From NCBI RefSeq assembly GCF_017968845.1, contig NZ_CP072876.1, positions 992,001 through 1,056,000 on the forward strand: a stretch of DNA of 64,000 bases. Direction: 5' to 3'. Below the pieces are notes generated by a model. The model was not told the DNA's origin. It was given only the letters and a program-made list of their open reading frames with translations, and searched no databases. Of the stretch, positions 35,207 to 46,007 are shown one piece after another. Position numbers and translations under genes: made by a program. Numbering within the stretch: the first letter of the stretch is position 1; each line of letters opens with the position of its first letter. This stretch comes from Microbacterium sp. NIBRBAC000506063 (GTDB lineage: Bacteria > Actinomycetota > Actinomycetes > Actinomycetales > Microbacteriaceae).

Positions 35207-36664
35207 GTGACGAAAGAGCTCCGGCGCCTCAGCGTCATCATGCTGTTCATGTTCATCGCCCTGTTCGGGGCGACGAGCTGGATCCAGGTGGTGCACGCCG
35301 ATGCCCTGATCCAGCATCCGAACAACAACCGCACCCTCTACGACAGCTACGAGATCCAGCGCGGGGCCATCATCGTCGACGGGACGCCGATCGCCTCCTC
35401 CGTGCGCTCGGACGACGTGTACTCCTTCCAGCGCATGTACCCCGATGCGGAGATCTGGGCGCCGGTGACCGGCTACTTCAACCCGGCGCTGCGCTCCTCG
35501 ACGGGCATCGAACGCGCACTGAACGCCGATCTGTCGGGCACGGGCGCGAGCGCGTTCTTCGCGAGCATCGAGCGGATCCTCTCGGGGCAGCCGCAGCGCG
35601 GGGCCAACGTCGTGCTCACCCTCGACGCGGCCGGCCAGGAGGCCGCCTATGCGGCGCTGGAGGGCCTGCAGGGGGCCGTGCTCGCGCTCGATCCGGCGAC
35701 GGGCCAGATCCTCGTGATGGCCTCGACGCCGGGCTTCGACACCAACCGCCTGGCGGTCCACAGCGTGAGCGACGCCAATGCCGCCTACGAGAGCCTCCAG
35801 GACGACCCCTCGAACCCCATGTACAACCGGGCCATCGCCGGCGACACCAACCCGCCCGGCTCGACATTCAAGGTCGTCGTGGCGGCGGCCGCCTTCGACA
35901 CCGGCGAGTGGACGCCCGAGTCGACCTTCCCGAACGAGACGAGTTACACCCTTCCGGGGACCTCGACGCCGATCTACAACGCCTGGAACGGGGCCTGCGG
36001 CCCGGGGGACACGGCCACGATCGCCGATGCGCTGCGCTTGAGCTGCAACACGATCTTCGCCCAGCTCGCCGTCGAGCTCGGCGATGACACGATCCGCGAG
36101 ATGGCCGAGAAGTTCGGCTTCAACCAGGGCTTCGAGACCCCGCTGGAATCGATCGCCTCCTCCTACCCGCGAGCGCTCTCCCCCGACCGCACGGCGCTGT
36201 CCGGCTACGGCCAGGGCGACGTCACCGCGACCCCGCTGCAGATGGCGATGGTCTCGGCCGGCATCGCCAACGACGGCGTGGTGATGAACCCGTGGATGGT
36301 CGAGTCCGTGCTCGGCAACGACCTCTCGGTGCAGCGCTCCTACGACCCCTCGGTGTTCCAGGAGGCGCTGTCACCGGAAGTGGCCCAGACGCTGACCGAG
36401 ATGATGGTCGACGGCGTCGAGAACGGCGCCGCCGGGAATGCAAGAATAGACGGGATCGCTGTCGCGGGTAAGACCGGAACGGCGCAGAAGGGTGACGAGC
36501 AGCCGAAGGTGCTGTGGTTCACCGGATTCGCGCCGGCCGACAACCCACGGATCGCGATCGCAGTCGTCGTCGAGGACGGCGGAGGACAAGGACAGTCGGG
36601 AACGGGCGATGGCATCGCCTCCCCGATTGCGAAGAGGGTCATAGAGGCGGTGCTGAACAGATGA
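35207..36664 (+). CDS. pbpA: PbpA class B penicillin-binding protein (transpeptidase)
   Basis: 485 aa from GTG 35207, with AAGGAGG (35194-35200) six bases upstream. One N-terminal helix ([20 protein letters not shown]), a dimerisation domain, then the transpeptidase with PGSTFKVV (nucleophile Ser about 219), SCN and KTGTAQK. It crosslinks septal peptidoglycan with RodA. Its last bases overlap the pknA start (ATGA). Intact. Confidence 0.93.
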   Translation: MTKELRRLSVIMLFMFIALFGATSWIQVVHADALIQHPNNNRTLYDSYEIQRGAIIVDGTPIASSVRSDDVYSFQRMYPDAEIWAPVTGYFNPALRSSTGIERALNADLSGTGASAFFASIERILSGQPQRGANVVLTLDAAGQEAAYAALEGLQGAVLALDPATGQILVMASTPGFDTNRLAVHSVSDANAAYESLQDDPSNPMYNRAIAGDTNPPGSTFKVVVAAAAFDTGEWTPESTFPNETSYTLPGTSTPIYNAWNGACGPGDTATIADALRLSCNTIFAQLAVELGDDTIREMAEKFGFNQGFETPLESIASSYPRALSPDRTALSGYGQGDVTATPLQMAMVSAGIANDGVVMNPWMVESVLGNDLSVQRSYDPSVFQEALSPEVAQTLTEMMVDGVENGAAGNARIDGIAVAGKTGTAQKGDEQPKVLWFTGFAPADNPRIAIAVVVEDGGGQGQSGTGDGIASPIAKRVIEAVLNR

Positions 36665-38371
36665 GGCCGACGCAGGGTGTGTCGTTCGGTGGTCGCTACG
36701 AGCTGCAGTCGCGGATCGCGATCGGCGGCATGGGTGAGGTGTGGGAGGCGACCGATCACGTCATCGGACGGGTCGTCGCGATCAAGATCCTCAAAGACGA
36801 ATACATGGGCGACCCCGGATTCCTCGAGCGCTTCCGCGCCGAGGCCCGCCACGCCGCGCTCGTCAACCACGAGGGCATCGCGAGCGTCTTCGACTACGGC
36901 GAGGAGAACGGCAGCGCCTACCTCGTCATGGAGCTCGTGCCCGGAGAGGCGCTCTCCACCATCCTCGAGCGCGACGGGATGCTCAGCGCCGACAAGACGC
37001 TCGACATCGTCTCGCAGACGGCCGCGGCGCTCCAGGCCGCGCACGCGGCGGGCCTGGTCCATCGCGACATCAAGCCCGGCAACCTCCTGATCACCCCCGA
37101 CGGGCGGGTGAAGATCACCGACTTCGGCATCGCCCGCATCGCCGACCAGGTGCCGCTGACGGCGACCGGCCAGGTCATGGGCACGGTGCAGTACCTCTCG
37201 CCCGAGCAGGCCTCAGGTCATGCCGCCTCGCCCGCGACCGACATCTACTCGCTGGGAATCGTCGCCTACGAGGCCCTCGCCGGCAAGCGCCCCTTCACCG
37301 GGGAGTCGCAGGTCGCGATCGCGATGGCGCAGATCAACGATGCGCCGCCGCCGCTGCCCTCGACAGTGCCCGTGCCGGTGCAGAACCTCGTCATGGCGAT
37401 GATCGCCAAGAAGCCCGCCGACCGGCCCTCCTCGGCCGCGACGGTCTCGCGCGCCGCCCAGGCCCTGCGTCGCGGCGACATCAACTCCGCCGCGATCGCC
37501 GTTCCGGCCATCGCCACCGGGGTCGCCGACGACGATGTGACGCGGATCCTCGGCACCTCCTCCGGTGAGGATGCGACGCGGATCCTGCCGACGACGGCGC
37601 AGCTTCCGGCATCCGAGGGGAGGAAGAGGACAAGCCCAAGCGGAGCCCGTGGACCTGGCCCCTCATCGCGCTGATCGCGCTGCTGCTGCTCGTGCTCGGC
37701 GGCACGGTGTGGGCCCTGGTGAACGGGGGAGCGGGCGAGCCTGATCCGACGACGACATCCGAGACACCGTCCGTCACGCCGAGCTCACCCGAGCCGACGC
37801 CCACCGAGACGCGGATCGACGTCGACGCGCTCGGCCTCATCGGCCTCGACTGCACGGAGGCGCGCTCGATCGCGCAGAACCGCGGCCTCTCCGCGGAGTG
37901 CGTCGACGGCAACGCGGCGGAGAACGAGCAGCAGGAGGGCACGGTCTACCGCGTCAACCCCGAGGGCTCCGTCCCGGAAGGGACTTCCCTCACCCTCACC
38001 GTCTACGGCGGGGTCGTGCCGATCGGGGCGCCGCAGAACGCGCCGACCCTGTCGGCGACGCCGGAGACCGACGCCACCGTGACGCTCAGCTGGAGTGCAT
38101 TCCAGTGCCCGAGCGGCACCGGCCCCTCACCAGCTACGAGGTCTTCCTCCAGAACGCGGTCTTCGACGACAACCGGACGGATCGCCAGTTCTCCGACACG
38201 ACCCGCTCGGCCGACATCACCATCACCGGCGGCGCCGGCCAGCAGGTGACCGCCGAATACATCGCCTACTGCGGAGATCGCAAGTCGGGCTCCTCGCCGC
38301 AGATGTCGCAGACGATCCAGGCCGCGCCGGATCCGACCGACCCCGGTGAGGACGACGACGAGGACGACTAA
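36661..38371 (+). CDS. pknA: PknA-type Ser/Thr kinase with extracellular PASTA/FN3-like part, two frameshifts
   Basis: About 570 aa when joined. Kinase residues 8-270 show [39 protein letters not shown] and a [17 protein letters not shown] activation loop. The juxtamembrane region repeats DDVTRILG and DATRILP. After a shift near 37620 come the helix [20 protein letters not shown], a Thr/Pro spacer, a PASTA-like unit ([15 protein letters not shown]) and, after a shift near 38125, an FN3-like stretch ([20 protein letters not shown]). It controls growth and division. Confidence 0.88.
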
Positions 38372-38412
38372 CCTTAGAGACAGATCACTTCTTCGCAACA
38401 CAGGGGGCCACC

Positions 38413-40095
38413 GTGTCGACTGAGCCGCGCGTTCTCGCCGGTCGCTACCGCGTCGGCGAGCTCATCGGCCAGGGCGGCATGGCCCAGGTCTTCCGCGGGC
38501 ACGACGTGACCCTCGGCCGCGACGTGGCCATCAAGATCCTCAACACCTCGCTCGCCGCCGACACGGCCTTCCGCACCCGGTTCCGTCTGGAGGCGCAGGC
38601 CGCCTCCCGCATGTCGCACTCGTCGATCGTCCGCGTCTTCGACGCCGGCGAGGACACGGATCCGCAGACGGGTGCGCCGGTGCCGTACATCGTCATGGAG
38701 CTCATCGACGGCACCCTGCTGAAGGACATCATGTCGGCGGGCCCCGTCCCGGTCGACGACGCGGTCCGCTACGTGGACGGCATCCTCGAAGCGCTCGACT
38801 ACTCGCACCGGGCCGGGGTCGTCCACCGCGACATCAAGCCCGGCAACGTCATGATCACCCGCGCCGGCGCCGTGAAGGTCATGGACTTCGGCATCGCCCG
38901 CGCGGTCTCGGACTCCTCCTCCACCGTCGCCGAGACGAACCGCATCCTCGGCACCGCCGCCTACCTCTCACCCGAGCAGGCCAAGGGCGAGGCCGTGGAT
39001 GCCCGCACCGACCTGTACTCGGCCGGGGTCGTCCTGTACGAACTGCTCGCCGGGCGCCAGCCGTTCCGCGGGGACTCCCCGTGGCGGTCGCCTACCAGCA
39101 TGTGAGCGAGACGCCGCTCGCGCCCACCGAGGTCAACGACGCCGCCCCCGGCGCTCTGAACCCGATCGTGCTGCGCGCTCTCGCGAAGGACCCCTCGCAG
39201 CGATTCCCGGATGCGGCGTCCTTCCGCAAGGCCTCACCGCCGCCGTCGCCGGACGCGTCCCCTCGAAGCGCCAGCTCACCCACCTGACGAACGAGCTGTA
39301 CGGGCAGAGTCCGCGCCAGGCGGAGGAGACCGCCCGGTCGCTCCGCCAGCTCAGCACCGATACGACGATGACCAGGACGCAGTCCGGGCCCCCGATCGTG
39401 TGGATCTGGGCGGGCGTCGCCCTGCTGGCGATCCTCATCGCCTCCGTGCTGTTCTGGGCGATCACGATGCAGCCGCGCGGCGAGGTGAGCGCCGGGTCGC
39501 GCATCGTGCCCGACCTCAGCGGCATGACCTTCGATCGCGCGAAGCAGGAGCTCGAGGCGCTCGACCTTGTGGCCAAGCAGTCGCCGGAGTCCAGCGCCGA
39601 AGTCGCCGAGGGCCTCGTGATCCGCAGCGACCCCGGCCCGACATCCCCGTCGCGCCGGAGACGACGATCCTCGTGTACGTGTCGACGGGTGCCGAGATGA
39701 CGACGGTGCCGACCCTCGTCGGCCTCAGCGACGCCGCGGCGCGCGACGCCCTGGACGAGGCCGACCTCGAGCTCGGCACCGTGACGCGCCGCAACCACCC
39801 GGAGCTCAGCGCCGGCACCGTGCTGGAGGCCAGCGCGGAGGCGAACACCGAGGTCGAGCCGGGAACCGTCATCAACCTCGTCATCGCCAGCGGCTTCGTG
39901 ACCCTCAACGACCTGACCGGCTGGACGCTCGACGCGGCCACCGCCGCGATCGAAGAGCTGAACCTCGAGGCGAACCCCGTCGCGAGCACGGCCTGCACGG
40001 AGACGAGCCCGCCGACCGTGTCCTCGATGTCGGTGGCGCCCGGCGACGTGCCGATCCGCTCGACGATCGACCTGACCTACTGCACGGGCGAGTAG
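38413..40095 (+). CDS. pknB: PknB-type Ser/Thr kinase with PASTA repeats, three frameshifts
   Basis: About 562 aa when joined. Kinase motifs [43 protein letters not shown] and GTAAYLSPEQ are present, then a helix (WIWAGVALLAILIASVLFWA) and about three PASTA units (VPDLSGMTFDRAKQELEALD; VPTLVGLSDAAARDALDEAD; LNDLTGWTLDAATAAIEELN). Shifts near 39080, 39230 and 39640 are each explained by one lost C or G. PASTA domains bind muropeptides or lipid II and activate the kinase. GTG start at 38413. Confidence 0.9.
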
Positions 40096-40280
40096 CCCGC
40101 GCACCCGGTCGCTCCGCCCGAGTTCGCCAACAGGCTCCTTTCGGTCGCCCCGCGAGCACCGCCGGAGGCGGAGCGAGCGCCGTACTGAGCGAGCGCAGCG
40201 AGTCGAAGTGACGAAGCGCAGCAAGATTGCCGTGAACGCCGAGCAGCCGATGCATGGCAACGTCGAGCGGTGTCCTCGCC

Positions 40281-40315
40281 CCGTTTCGGCTTGCTGCGCT
40301 CGCTCAACGACCGGG
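40281..40315. repeat. REP-like elements in the pknB-GATase gap
   Basis: The gap 40096-40328 carries this copy of the CGTTTCGG...CGCTCAACGACCGGG family and, at about 40180-40225, an inverted partial copy (CTGAGCGAGCGCAGCGAGTC). Together they could fold as a terminator between the convergent genes. Confidence 0.6.
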
Positions 40316-40328
40316 TGGGACGGAGAGT

Positions 40329-40966
40329 TCAGGCATCCGCACGCGACAGCGGGTCCAGGCCGGCGGATGCCGCGACGGCCCGCTCGTCGCCGCACAGCGC
40401 CAGCCAGTTCGCCAGCAGCCGGTGGCCGTGCGCGGTGAGCACGCTCTCGGGGTGGTACTGCACCCCCACAGCGGCAACGACCGGTGGGCGATCCCCATCA
40501 CAGTGCCGGTCTCGGTGCGTGCGGTCACCGCGAGCTCGGCGGGCAGGTCCGTCTCGGCGAGCGCGAGCGAGTGGTAGCGGCCGACGGTGAAGGGCGATCG
40601 GATGCCGTCGTACAGCCCGGTACCGTCGTGTGCGACATCCGACACCATCCCGTGCATGAGCTCGGGCGCTTCCGTCACCGGTACCCCGAAGGCCGCACCG
40701 ATCGCCTGGTGGCCCAGGCACACGCCCAGCAGCGGCATCCCGCGCTCGGCCGCCCGGCGCACGATGGCCACGGAGGCGCCGGCGTCGTCGGGCGTGCCAG
40801 GGCCGGGCGAGATCATCACGGCGTCGTAAGGGGTCAGAAGCGTGTCGATGTCGCCGGCGGCATCCGACTCGACGACGTCCACCTCGGCTCCGAGCTCGCG
40901 CAGGTAGCCGACGAGCGTGAACACGAAGCTGTCGTGGTTGTCGACGACGAGCACCCGTGTCGTCAT
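40329..40966 (-). CDS. Class I glutamine amidotransferase (anthranilate/aminodeoxychorismate synthase component II type), one frameshift
   Basis: About 213 aa. VDNHDSFVFTLVGYL, MISPGPGTPDDAG, LLGVCLGHQAIG (nucleophile Cys) and, after a shift near 40468, VQYHPESVLT (catalytic His). It releases ammonia from glutamine for a chorismate-using partner. In actinobacteria this copy sits by itself in the division cluster, so the trpG or pabA assignment is open. ATG 40966 overlaps the sortase stop. Confidence 0.87.
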
Positions 40967-41982
40967 TCCAGGTCGACCTCGGCGGGGTTGATGAAGGGCG
41001 CGACCCACGGGAAGACGTAGAAGAACAACCCGTACAGGACGGCGCCGATGAGGATGAGCAGGAGGAGGAGCTTCACCAGCCAGGGCCGGGAAGGATCCGC
41101 CAGAGCGCGGCGTACATCAGCTCTCACCCCGCCCAGCGATGCGGGCGGGCCCTCGGCACGCGGTTGGAAGCTCTCGAAGACGCCGTAGGCGATGATGCGC
41201 TCGGCCAGCGAGTGCTTGGGCGAGCAGGCCGTCAGGGTGAGGAAGCGCTCCCCGGTCTCGACCCCGGGCATCTGCGGGACGTCGAGCAGCACCTCGACCT
41301 GCGTCGGGCGCACGTACTCGAGCGTGCGGAAGCGATAGGTGTACCAGCCCTCGCGCATCTCGACGACGATCGCGTCGCCGAGCTGGAGGCGGTCGATCTT
41401 GTTCAGCGGGGCGCCCCAGGTCGTACGGTGCCCGGCGACGGCGAAGTTGCCGACCTCGCCGGGCATCACGGACTGGTCGTACAGGCCGAGCCGCTGGAGA
41501 TCCAGTGTGAGCGGTCGCGTGGTGCCTCCGGCGATGGGGAAGCTGTAGTCCTCGCCGAACCGCGGGATACGCATCGTTGCGAAGACCTCGGTGCCCACCG
41601 GGCGCTCGCCGATGACGGGCTCGAACCAGATCTCATCGTCCTCGACGATCGGCACGGGCGCTTCGGGCACCGGCAGCGCATCCCACTCCGCCGACAGCGC
41701 CGCGCCGTTCTCGTTGGCCTCGGCGCCCATGATCATGTCACCGATCCACATCTGCCAGGCGACGAACAGCAGCACGACGACGCCGGCGGTCAGCAGCAGC
41801 TCGCCGAGCACACTCGTGAACGTCGCGCGCCGGCGCGGCTTCCGTGCGGGCGGCGCAGATGCGGCGGGTTCGGCCTCGGCGAGCAGCTCTTCGAGACCGA
41901 TCTGCTCCGCCTGCGGCGCGCGTGCGGCCCGCGCCGCGCGGCGCGAGGACGGCGCCGTGGAGACGCCGGAGGAATCGGTCAT
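40963..41982 (-). CDS. srtE: Class E sortase
   Basis: 339 aa. A cytosolic N-terminus, a helix (LLLTAGVVVLLFVAWQMWIG), the extracellular sortase fold with catalytic His in VAGHRTTWGAP and Cys in FLTLTACSPKHS, the Arg in AERIIAYGVF, and a second helix near the end (WLVKLLLLLILIGAVLYGLF). Class E enzymes recognise LAXTG signals in high-GC actinobacteria and anchor proteins to the wall. The surface protein at 62515-64000 has no visible sorting signal. Intact. Confidence 0.9.
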   Translation of the reverse strand: MTDSSGVSTAPSSRRAARAARAPQAEQIGLEELLAEAEPAASAPPARKPRRRATFTSVLGELLLTAGVVVLLFVAWQMWIGDMIMGAEANENGAALSAEWDALPVPEAPVPIVEDDEIWFEPVIGERPVGTEVFATMRIPRFGEDYSFPIAGGTTRPLTLDLQRLGLYDQSVMPGEVGNFAVAGHRTTWGAPLNKIDRLQLGDAIVVEMREGWYTYRFRTLEYVRPTQVEVLLDVPQMPGVETGERFLTLTACSPKHSLAERIIAYGVFESFQPRAEGPPASLGGVRADVRRALADPSRPWLVKLLLLLILIGAVLYGLFFYVFPWVAPFINPAEVDLE

Positions 41983-42036
41983 GTCGCGAGTTTATCGAGG
42001 TCTGCTGAAATCTTGCCGCGCGGGTAGAATGTCGGC

Positions 42037-42276
42037 ATGGCACGAGACCGCAAGCCCGAAGAACCCCTGATCGAGCGCGCCGAAGGCGAGACCGCGCCGA
42101 ACCCGGTGTGGTTCAAGCCCGTCATGGTGGGCTTCATGCTGCTCGGCCTGGTGTGGGTGCTGGTGTTCTACATCAGCGGCACGACCTACCCGGTCCCCGG
42201 GATCGGCGCCTGGAACCTCGGCATCGGCCTCGGCATCGCGATGATCGGCTTCCTCATGACGACCCGCTGGCGATAG
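42037..42276 (+). CDS. crgA: CrgA division protein
   Basis: 79 aa with two helices (FKPVMVGFMLLGLVWVLVFY and GIGAWNLGIGLGIAMIGFLM) separated by ISGTTYPVPGIG, the CrgA pattern. It recruits FtsI/FtsQ and other divisome parts. Divergent from the sortase gene. It lies where it does in most actinobacteria, near the pknAB cluster. Confidence 0.93.
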   Translation: MARDRKPEEPLIERAEGETAPNPVWFKPVMVGFMLLGLVWVLVFYISGTTYPVPGIGAWNLGIGLGIAMIGFLMTTRWR

Positions 42277-42312
42277 CCCGGAGCGAATTACACGCGTGTA
42301 GTTCTCCCCAGC

Positions 42313-42333
42313 TGTGCATAAGGCTGTGGATAA
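42313..42333. promoter_or_regulatory. Two adjacent DnaA-box-like sequences
   Basis: TGTGCATAA (42313-42321) and TGTGGATAA (42325-42333) are minus-strand TTATNCACA boxes 12 bp apart, between crgA and the rhomboid gene. A palindrome ACACGCGTGT lies just upstream near 42290. Only two boxes are present, so this is not an origin. Confidence 0.45.
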
Positions 42334-42335
42334 GT

Positions 42336-43228
42336 TCAGACGAACCGCGCCATGAACAGCGCCGGCACGACGAACACGGTGACCGCGACCAGCGCGATCA
42401 CCAGCAGCGACAGCAGGAGCACCTGCATGCGCTGACGCTTCTGATCCCTGGTCTTCAGCAGGATGAGCGCCACGAGCGCTCCGACCACGGCGCCGCCGAT
42501 GTGCGCCTGCCAGGCGATGTTGAAGCCGGGCATGAACCCGATCACGAGGTTCGCGGCGAGGATCACCACGATCCCGGTGATGTTCGCCCCGCCTTGCGCC
42601 CGATCACGAGGAGCGCGCCAAAGAGGCCGAAAATGGCGCCCGAGGCGCCCACCACCGGGGTCAGCGGCGAGATGAGCGCGACCGCCACCGATCCGCCGAG
42701 CCCGGAGATCAGGTAGAGCGCGAGGAAGCGCCACTTGCCGAGCATGGGCTCCAGGCTCCGGCCGATCACATAGAGCGCGAGCATGTTCAGCGCGAGGTGG
42801 AAGAACCCGCCGTGCACGAGCAACGGCGTGAGCAGCCGCCACGGCTCGCTCACCCCGCCGTTGAGGCTCGGGTACAGCGACGGCGCGAAGAACATGAGCG
42901 CCCGGGTGATCTCGTTCCCGATCCCGGGGATCATCTGCAGCAGCCCGATGAACCCGGTGAGGATGACGATCGCCGCCGTCACCGTCGGCGGACGGCCCGC
43001 GAACATCGCCGCCATGCTCCGGCTCTGGCGACGCGCACGGCGCTGCGCGGGCGACTCGGCCTTGCGCTGCGCCTTCAGGCATTCGGGACAGATGACGCCC
43101 ACGGGCGCCTGCGTCTGGCAGTCCGCGCAGATCGTGCGCATGCACCGCTGACACAGCACGAAGCTCTGCGTACCCGGATGCCGGTAGCAGAAGTTGTCGC
43201 GATTGCGCGCGAAGTCCGCGGACGTCAT
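42336..43228 (-). CDS. Rhomboid-family intramembrane serine protease, one frameshift
   Basis: About 297 aa. An N-terminal zinc-ribbon/B-box-like part (CYRHPGTQSFVLCQRCMRTI, CADC, CPEC) is followed by a six-helix rhomboid core with catalytic Ser in GASGAIFGLFGALL and His in AHIGGAVVGALV. The shift near 42595 sits in a CCCGCC run. It cleaves membrane helices; substrates are unknown. It is 11 bases from the upstream cyclophilin gene. Confidence 0.88.
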
Positions 43229-43239
43229 CCGAACGAGCG

Positions 43240-43796
43240 CTAGGCGGAGACGATGTCGACGGAGTGCAGCACGACCGGCTCGATCGGACGGTCGCCGGCT
43301 CCGGTGGCCACGGCGCCGATCGCGTCGACGACCTTCTTCGAGGCGTCGTCGGCGACCTCGCCGAAAATCGTGTGCTTGCCCTGCAGCCACGGCGTCGGGT
43401 CGGTCGTGATGAAGAACTGCGAGCCGTTGGTGCCCTCGGGCTGGCCGGTGATGGCGTTGCGGCGGAGTCCGGCGTTGGCCATCGCGAGGATGTAGGGCTC
43501 GCTGAAGTTCAGCTCGGGGTGGATCTCGTCGTTGAACGTGTATCCGGGCCCGCCGACGCCCTGACCGAGCGGGTCGCCGCCCTGGATCATGAAGTTCGGG
43601 ATGATGCGGTGGAAGATGACGTCCTTGTAGAGCGCGCCCTCGCCGGGCTTGCCCGTGGCGGGGTCGGTCCAGGCGCCGGTGCCGTCGGCGAGACCGATGA
43701 AGTTCTTGACGGTCTGGGGGCGTGGTCGCCGAAGAGGTTGATGACGATGTCGCCGTGGTTGGTGTGCAGGGTTGCGACGTGTGAAGCGTGAGGCAT
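43240..43796 (-). CDS. ppiA: Cyclophilin-type peptidyl-prolyl isomerase, one frameshift
   Basis: About 185 aa. VIFHRIIPNFMIQGGDP carries the active Arg and the FMIQGGD signature; GSQFFITTDPTPWLQGKHTI FG-type C-terminal residues complete the site. A single base lost near 43715 (GCCCCC run) separates NLFGDHAP from TVKNFIGLA. It speeds proline isomerisation during folding; no signal peptide, so cytosolic. Confidence 0.9.
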
Positions 43797-43902
43797 ACCC
43801 CCATTGTCTCAGAGCATCCTCGGAGTTCGGCCCGAACCCTGCCGGTTGACAGATGCGCATGGCAAGATGGGGAAACGAACCGCTATGGACAGGGAGAGCA
43901 TC

Positions 43903-44405
43903 GTGAGCCTCAGCCGCAAGCGCAAGAAGGAACTCCGCCGACTCCAGAACGACGCCAACAAGCTGTGGGAGTCGCAGCAGGAAGTCGCGGGGCAGGCCGC
44001 TCAGATCGCCCGCGCGGCGGGAAGGCAGCTGGGCACCGTCACGCGTGAGGACGTGCTGCCGGCCGTGCACGATTCGTACGAGCGCCACGTCGCACCGGTC
44101 GTGAACCGCGGGGTGAATGCATCCCGCAAGGTGGTCGACAAGACGATCGTGCCCGCCGTCGGGGCGTCATCGGCACCGCGCTCTCGGCCTGGGACGTCGC
44201 CAACGAGAAGCGTCGCTCGGTCTCCTGGCTGCCCGGCTACGTCGAGCCCGTGCCCGCCAAGCGCGGCCCGAGCGTTGGATCGGTCATCGCCGTGATCCTC
44301 GGAGTCGCCGCCGCTGTCGGCGTCGTCTACGCCGCCTGGCAGACGCTGCGCGCCGACGACGAGCTCTGGGTCGCCGACGACCCGCTCGGCACGCCCAACG
44401 CGTGA
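43903..44405 (+). CDS. Conserved small membrane-anchored protein of unknown function, one frameshift
   Basis: About 168 aa from GTG 43903 with AGGGAGAG upstream. Basic N-terminus SLSRKRKKELRRL, helical middle (AAQIARAAGRQLGTVTREDV, HVAPVVNRGVNASRKVVDKT), then after a shift near 44165 a C-terminal helix VGSVIAVILGVAAAVGVVYA with the tail DELWVADDPLGTPNA. Common in Microbacteriaceae beside the cyclophilin gene. The next gene overlaps it (GTGA). Confidence 0.65.
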
Positions 44406-44913
44406 GCGACGGCTCCGAGAGGGTTCGCGCCGCCGCCGAGGCGCGGGGTCTGGAGATCGAGTTCCGCGAGCGGCCGAGAGCCCGGAGCCTGCACGAGGCG
44501 GCAGAGCTCATGGGCATCGAGCCTCGGACATCGTCAAGACCCTCGTCGTGAAGAGATCCGACGACACCTACCTATTCGCCCTCGTGCCGGGCGGACGCAT
44601 GATTTCCTGGCCGAAGCTGCGAGCGCTGGTCGGAGTGAACAAGCTCCGGATGCCGGAACCCGAGCTCGCCCTGGCCGCCACCGGGTTCGAGCGCGGCACG
44701 ATCACGCCGATCGGCAGCACGACCGAATGGCCCGTCTACGCCGATGAGACGATCACCGGCAAGCGCATCGCGATGGGCAGCGGCGCGCACGGCACACAGC
44801 TGTTCGTCGACGCGGATGCCCTCATCACGGCCTACGGCGCGACCGTCGCCGACATCTCCGACCCGGAGCCGGTCGCTGCCGCCCTTCGGGTCGTTGAGCG
44901 AGGACCGCCGTAG
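44402..44913 (+). CDS. YbaK/ProX-family aminoacyl-tRNA deacylase, one frameshift
   Basis: About 170 aa. SLHEAAELMGIEP, then after a shift near 44525 (CCC run) SDIVKTLVVKRSDDTYLFAL with the conserved Lys, MPEPELALAATGFERGTITP and GSGAHGTQLFVDADAL. The family removes misacylated amino acids from tRNA-Pro or Cys-tRNA-Pro. GTG start at 44402 coupled to the previous gene. Confidence 0.85.
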
Positions 44914-44952
44914 GCGGAGCGAGTCGGAACGCGGTGGTGCTTCCGGACGGGT

Positions 44953-45034
44953 GCTGCGTTTCGTCACTTCGACGCGCTGCGCTTGCTCAGTACATCGCTC
45001 GGTCTCGCTGCGCGAGGCCTCGCTCAACGACCGG
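44953..45034. repeat. Compound REP-like element after the YbaK gene
   Basis: CTGCGTTTCGTCACTTCGACG...CTCAGTACATCGCTCGGTCTC...GCTCAACGACCGGG, a longer version of the 891-939 family with two internal modules. It fills the gap 44914-45090 between convergent genes. Confidence 0.65.
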
Positions 45035-45090
45035 GAGGGCCGCTCGCCTACGTTCCGCACAGAGGCGCGACGAGATGCGGCGTCATCCGC

Positions 45091-45915
45091 TCAGATCTGC
45101 CCGATGGGCTCGCGCTTCTCCGCCTGGAAGGTGTCCTCCACCCGCCCGTGCGCCCAGTATGCCGACAGTGAGAGCTGGGAGCGTTCGAGGCCCCGCTCAT
45201 CGGTGAAGTAGGGGCGCAGCGACTTCATCGCGCCGCGCTCGCCGTGCGCGAAGACCTGCACGCGGCCGTCGCGCCACGCCCGCGCGCGCACGGCGTCGGC
45301 GAGCAGTGTCGTCGTGCCCGCCTCCGCGCCGTCGCGGTGCAGCCAGACGACCTCGATCCCCGAGGGTGCGGCGAGCTCGAGATGGTCGGCGTCGCCGTCG
45401 ACCTCGAGGAAGGCGACGCCCTCGGCATCCTTCGGCATGGCCTCCAGCGCAGCGGCGATCGCCGGCAGTGCGGAGTCGTCTCCGGCGAGCAGGTGCCACC
45501 CGGCATCCGGATCCGGGGCGTAGCCCCGCCGATGCCACCGAGCACGACCGCGTCGCCCGGCTGCGCGGCATCCGCCCACGGGCCGGCGATGCCCGCGCTG
45601 CCGTGGACGACGAAGTCGATCCAGATCTGCCCCTGCTCGAGGTCGAAGCGCCGGATCGTGTAGGTGCGACGCGACGGCATGAGCTCCGGCGGCAGCTCGT
45701 CGCGCAGCGCCTCCATGTCGTAGGGCGCAGTCAGGTTCGTGTCCGGATGCGCGAAGAGCATCTTCGTGTAGGCGTCGGTCATCCCGTTGTCCTCCACGGC
45801 GGCGATGCCCGGTCCACCGGCGACGACGCGCACCATGTGCGGTGTGAGCTGCACGCGCTCGAGCACCTCCAGGACGATCTGGGACGTGGGGGCGGCGGGT
45901 GGGCACGGCAGACAT
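45091..45915 (-). CDS. Siderophore-interacting protein (ViuB-type ferric reductase), two frameshifts
   Basis: About 275 aa. ATG at 45915 (MSAVPTRRP), then after a C-run shift near 45890 SQIVLEVLERVQLTPHMVRV, the FAD-binding RRTYTIRRFD, DFVVHGSAGIAGPWADAAQP and GGATPRIRMPGG. After a shift near 45525 come LLAGDDSALPAIAAALEAMP and a C-terminal SAYWAHGRVEDTF. It reduces ferric siderophores with NAD(P)H to release iron. The iron-box-like dyad directly upstream supports iron control. Confidence 0.85.
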   Translation of the reverse strand: MSAVPTRRPHVPDRPGGARARAAHTAHGARRRRWTGHRRRGGQRDDRRLHEDALRASGHEPDCALRHGGAARRAAAGAHAVASHLHDPALRPRAGADLDRLRRPRQRGHRRPVGGCRAAGRRGRARWHRRGYAPDPDAGWHLLAGDDSALPAIAAALEAMPKDAEGVAFLEVDGDADHLELAAPSGIEVVWLHRDGAEAGTTTLLADAVRARAWRDGRVQVFAHGERGAMKSLRPYFTDERGLERSQLSLSAYWAHGRVEDTFQAEKREPIGQI

Positions 45916-45931
45916 AGATCTCTTTCCGGAA

Positions 45932-45947
45932 GTTAGGGTGACCTAAC
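45932..45947. promoter_or_regulatory. IdeR/DtxR-like iron box
   Basis: GTTAGGGTGACCTAAC is a near-perfect dyad 16-17 bp before the siderophore-interacting protein start and resembles TTAGGTNAGNCTANCCTAA. It should bind Fe-IdeR/DtxR and repress the gene when iron is plentiful. Confidence 0.6.
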
Positions 45948-46007
45948 CAGCCTAGCCCGTCTGCGGGCAGGTGCGGCGAGTTGCGCCCACCGACCCGTAA
46001 CACCTCA

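Noticed and set aside
42313..42333. Chromosomal replication origin
   Set aside because: Only two boxes, no AT-rich unwinding stretch and no dnaA or dnaN nearby.
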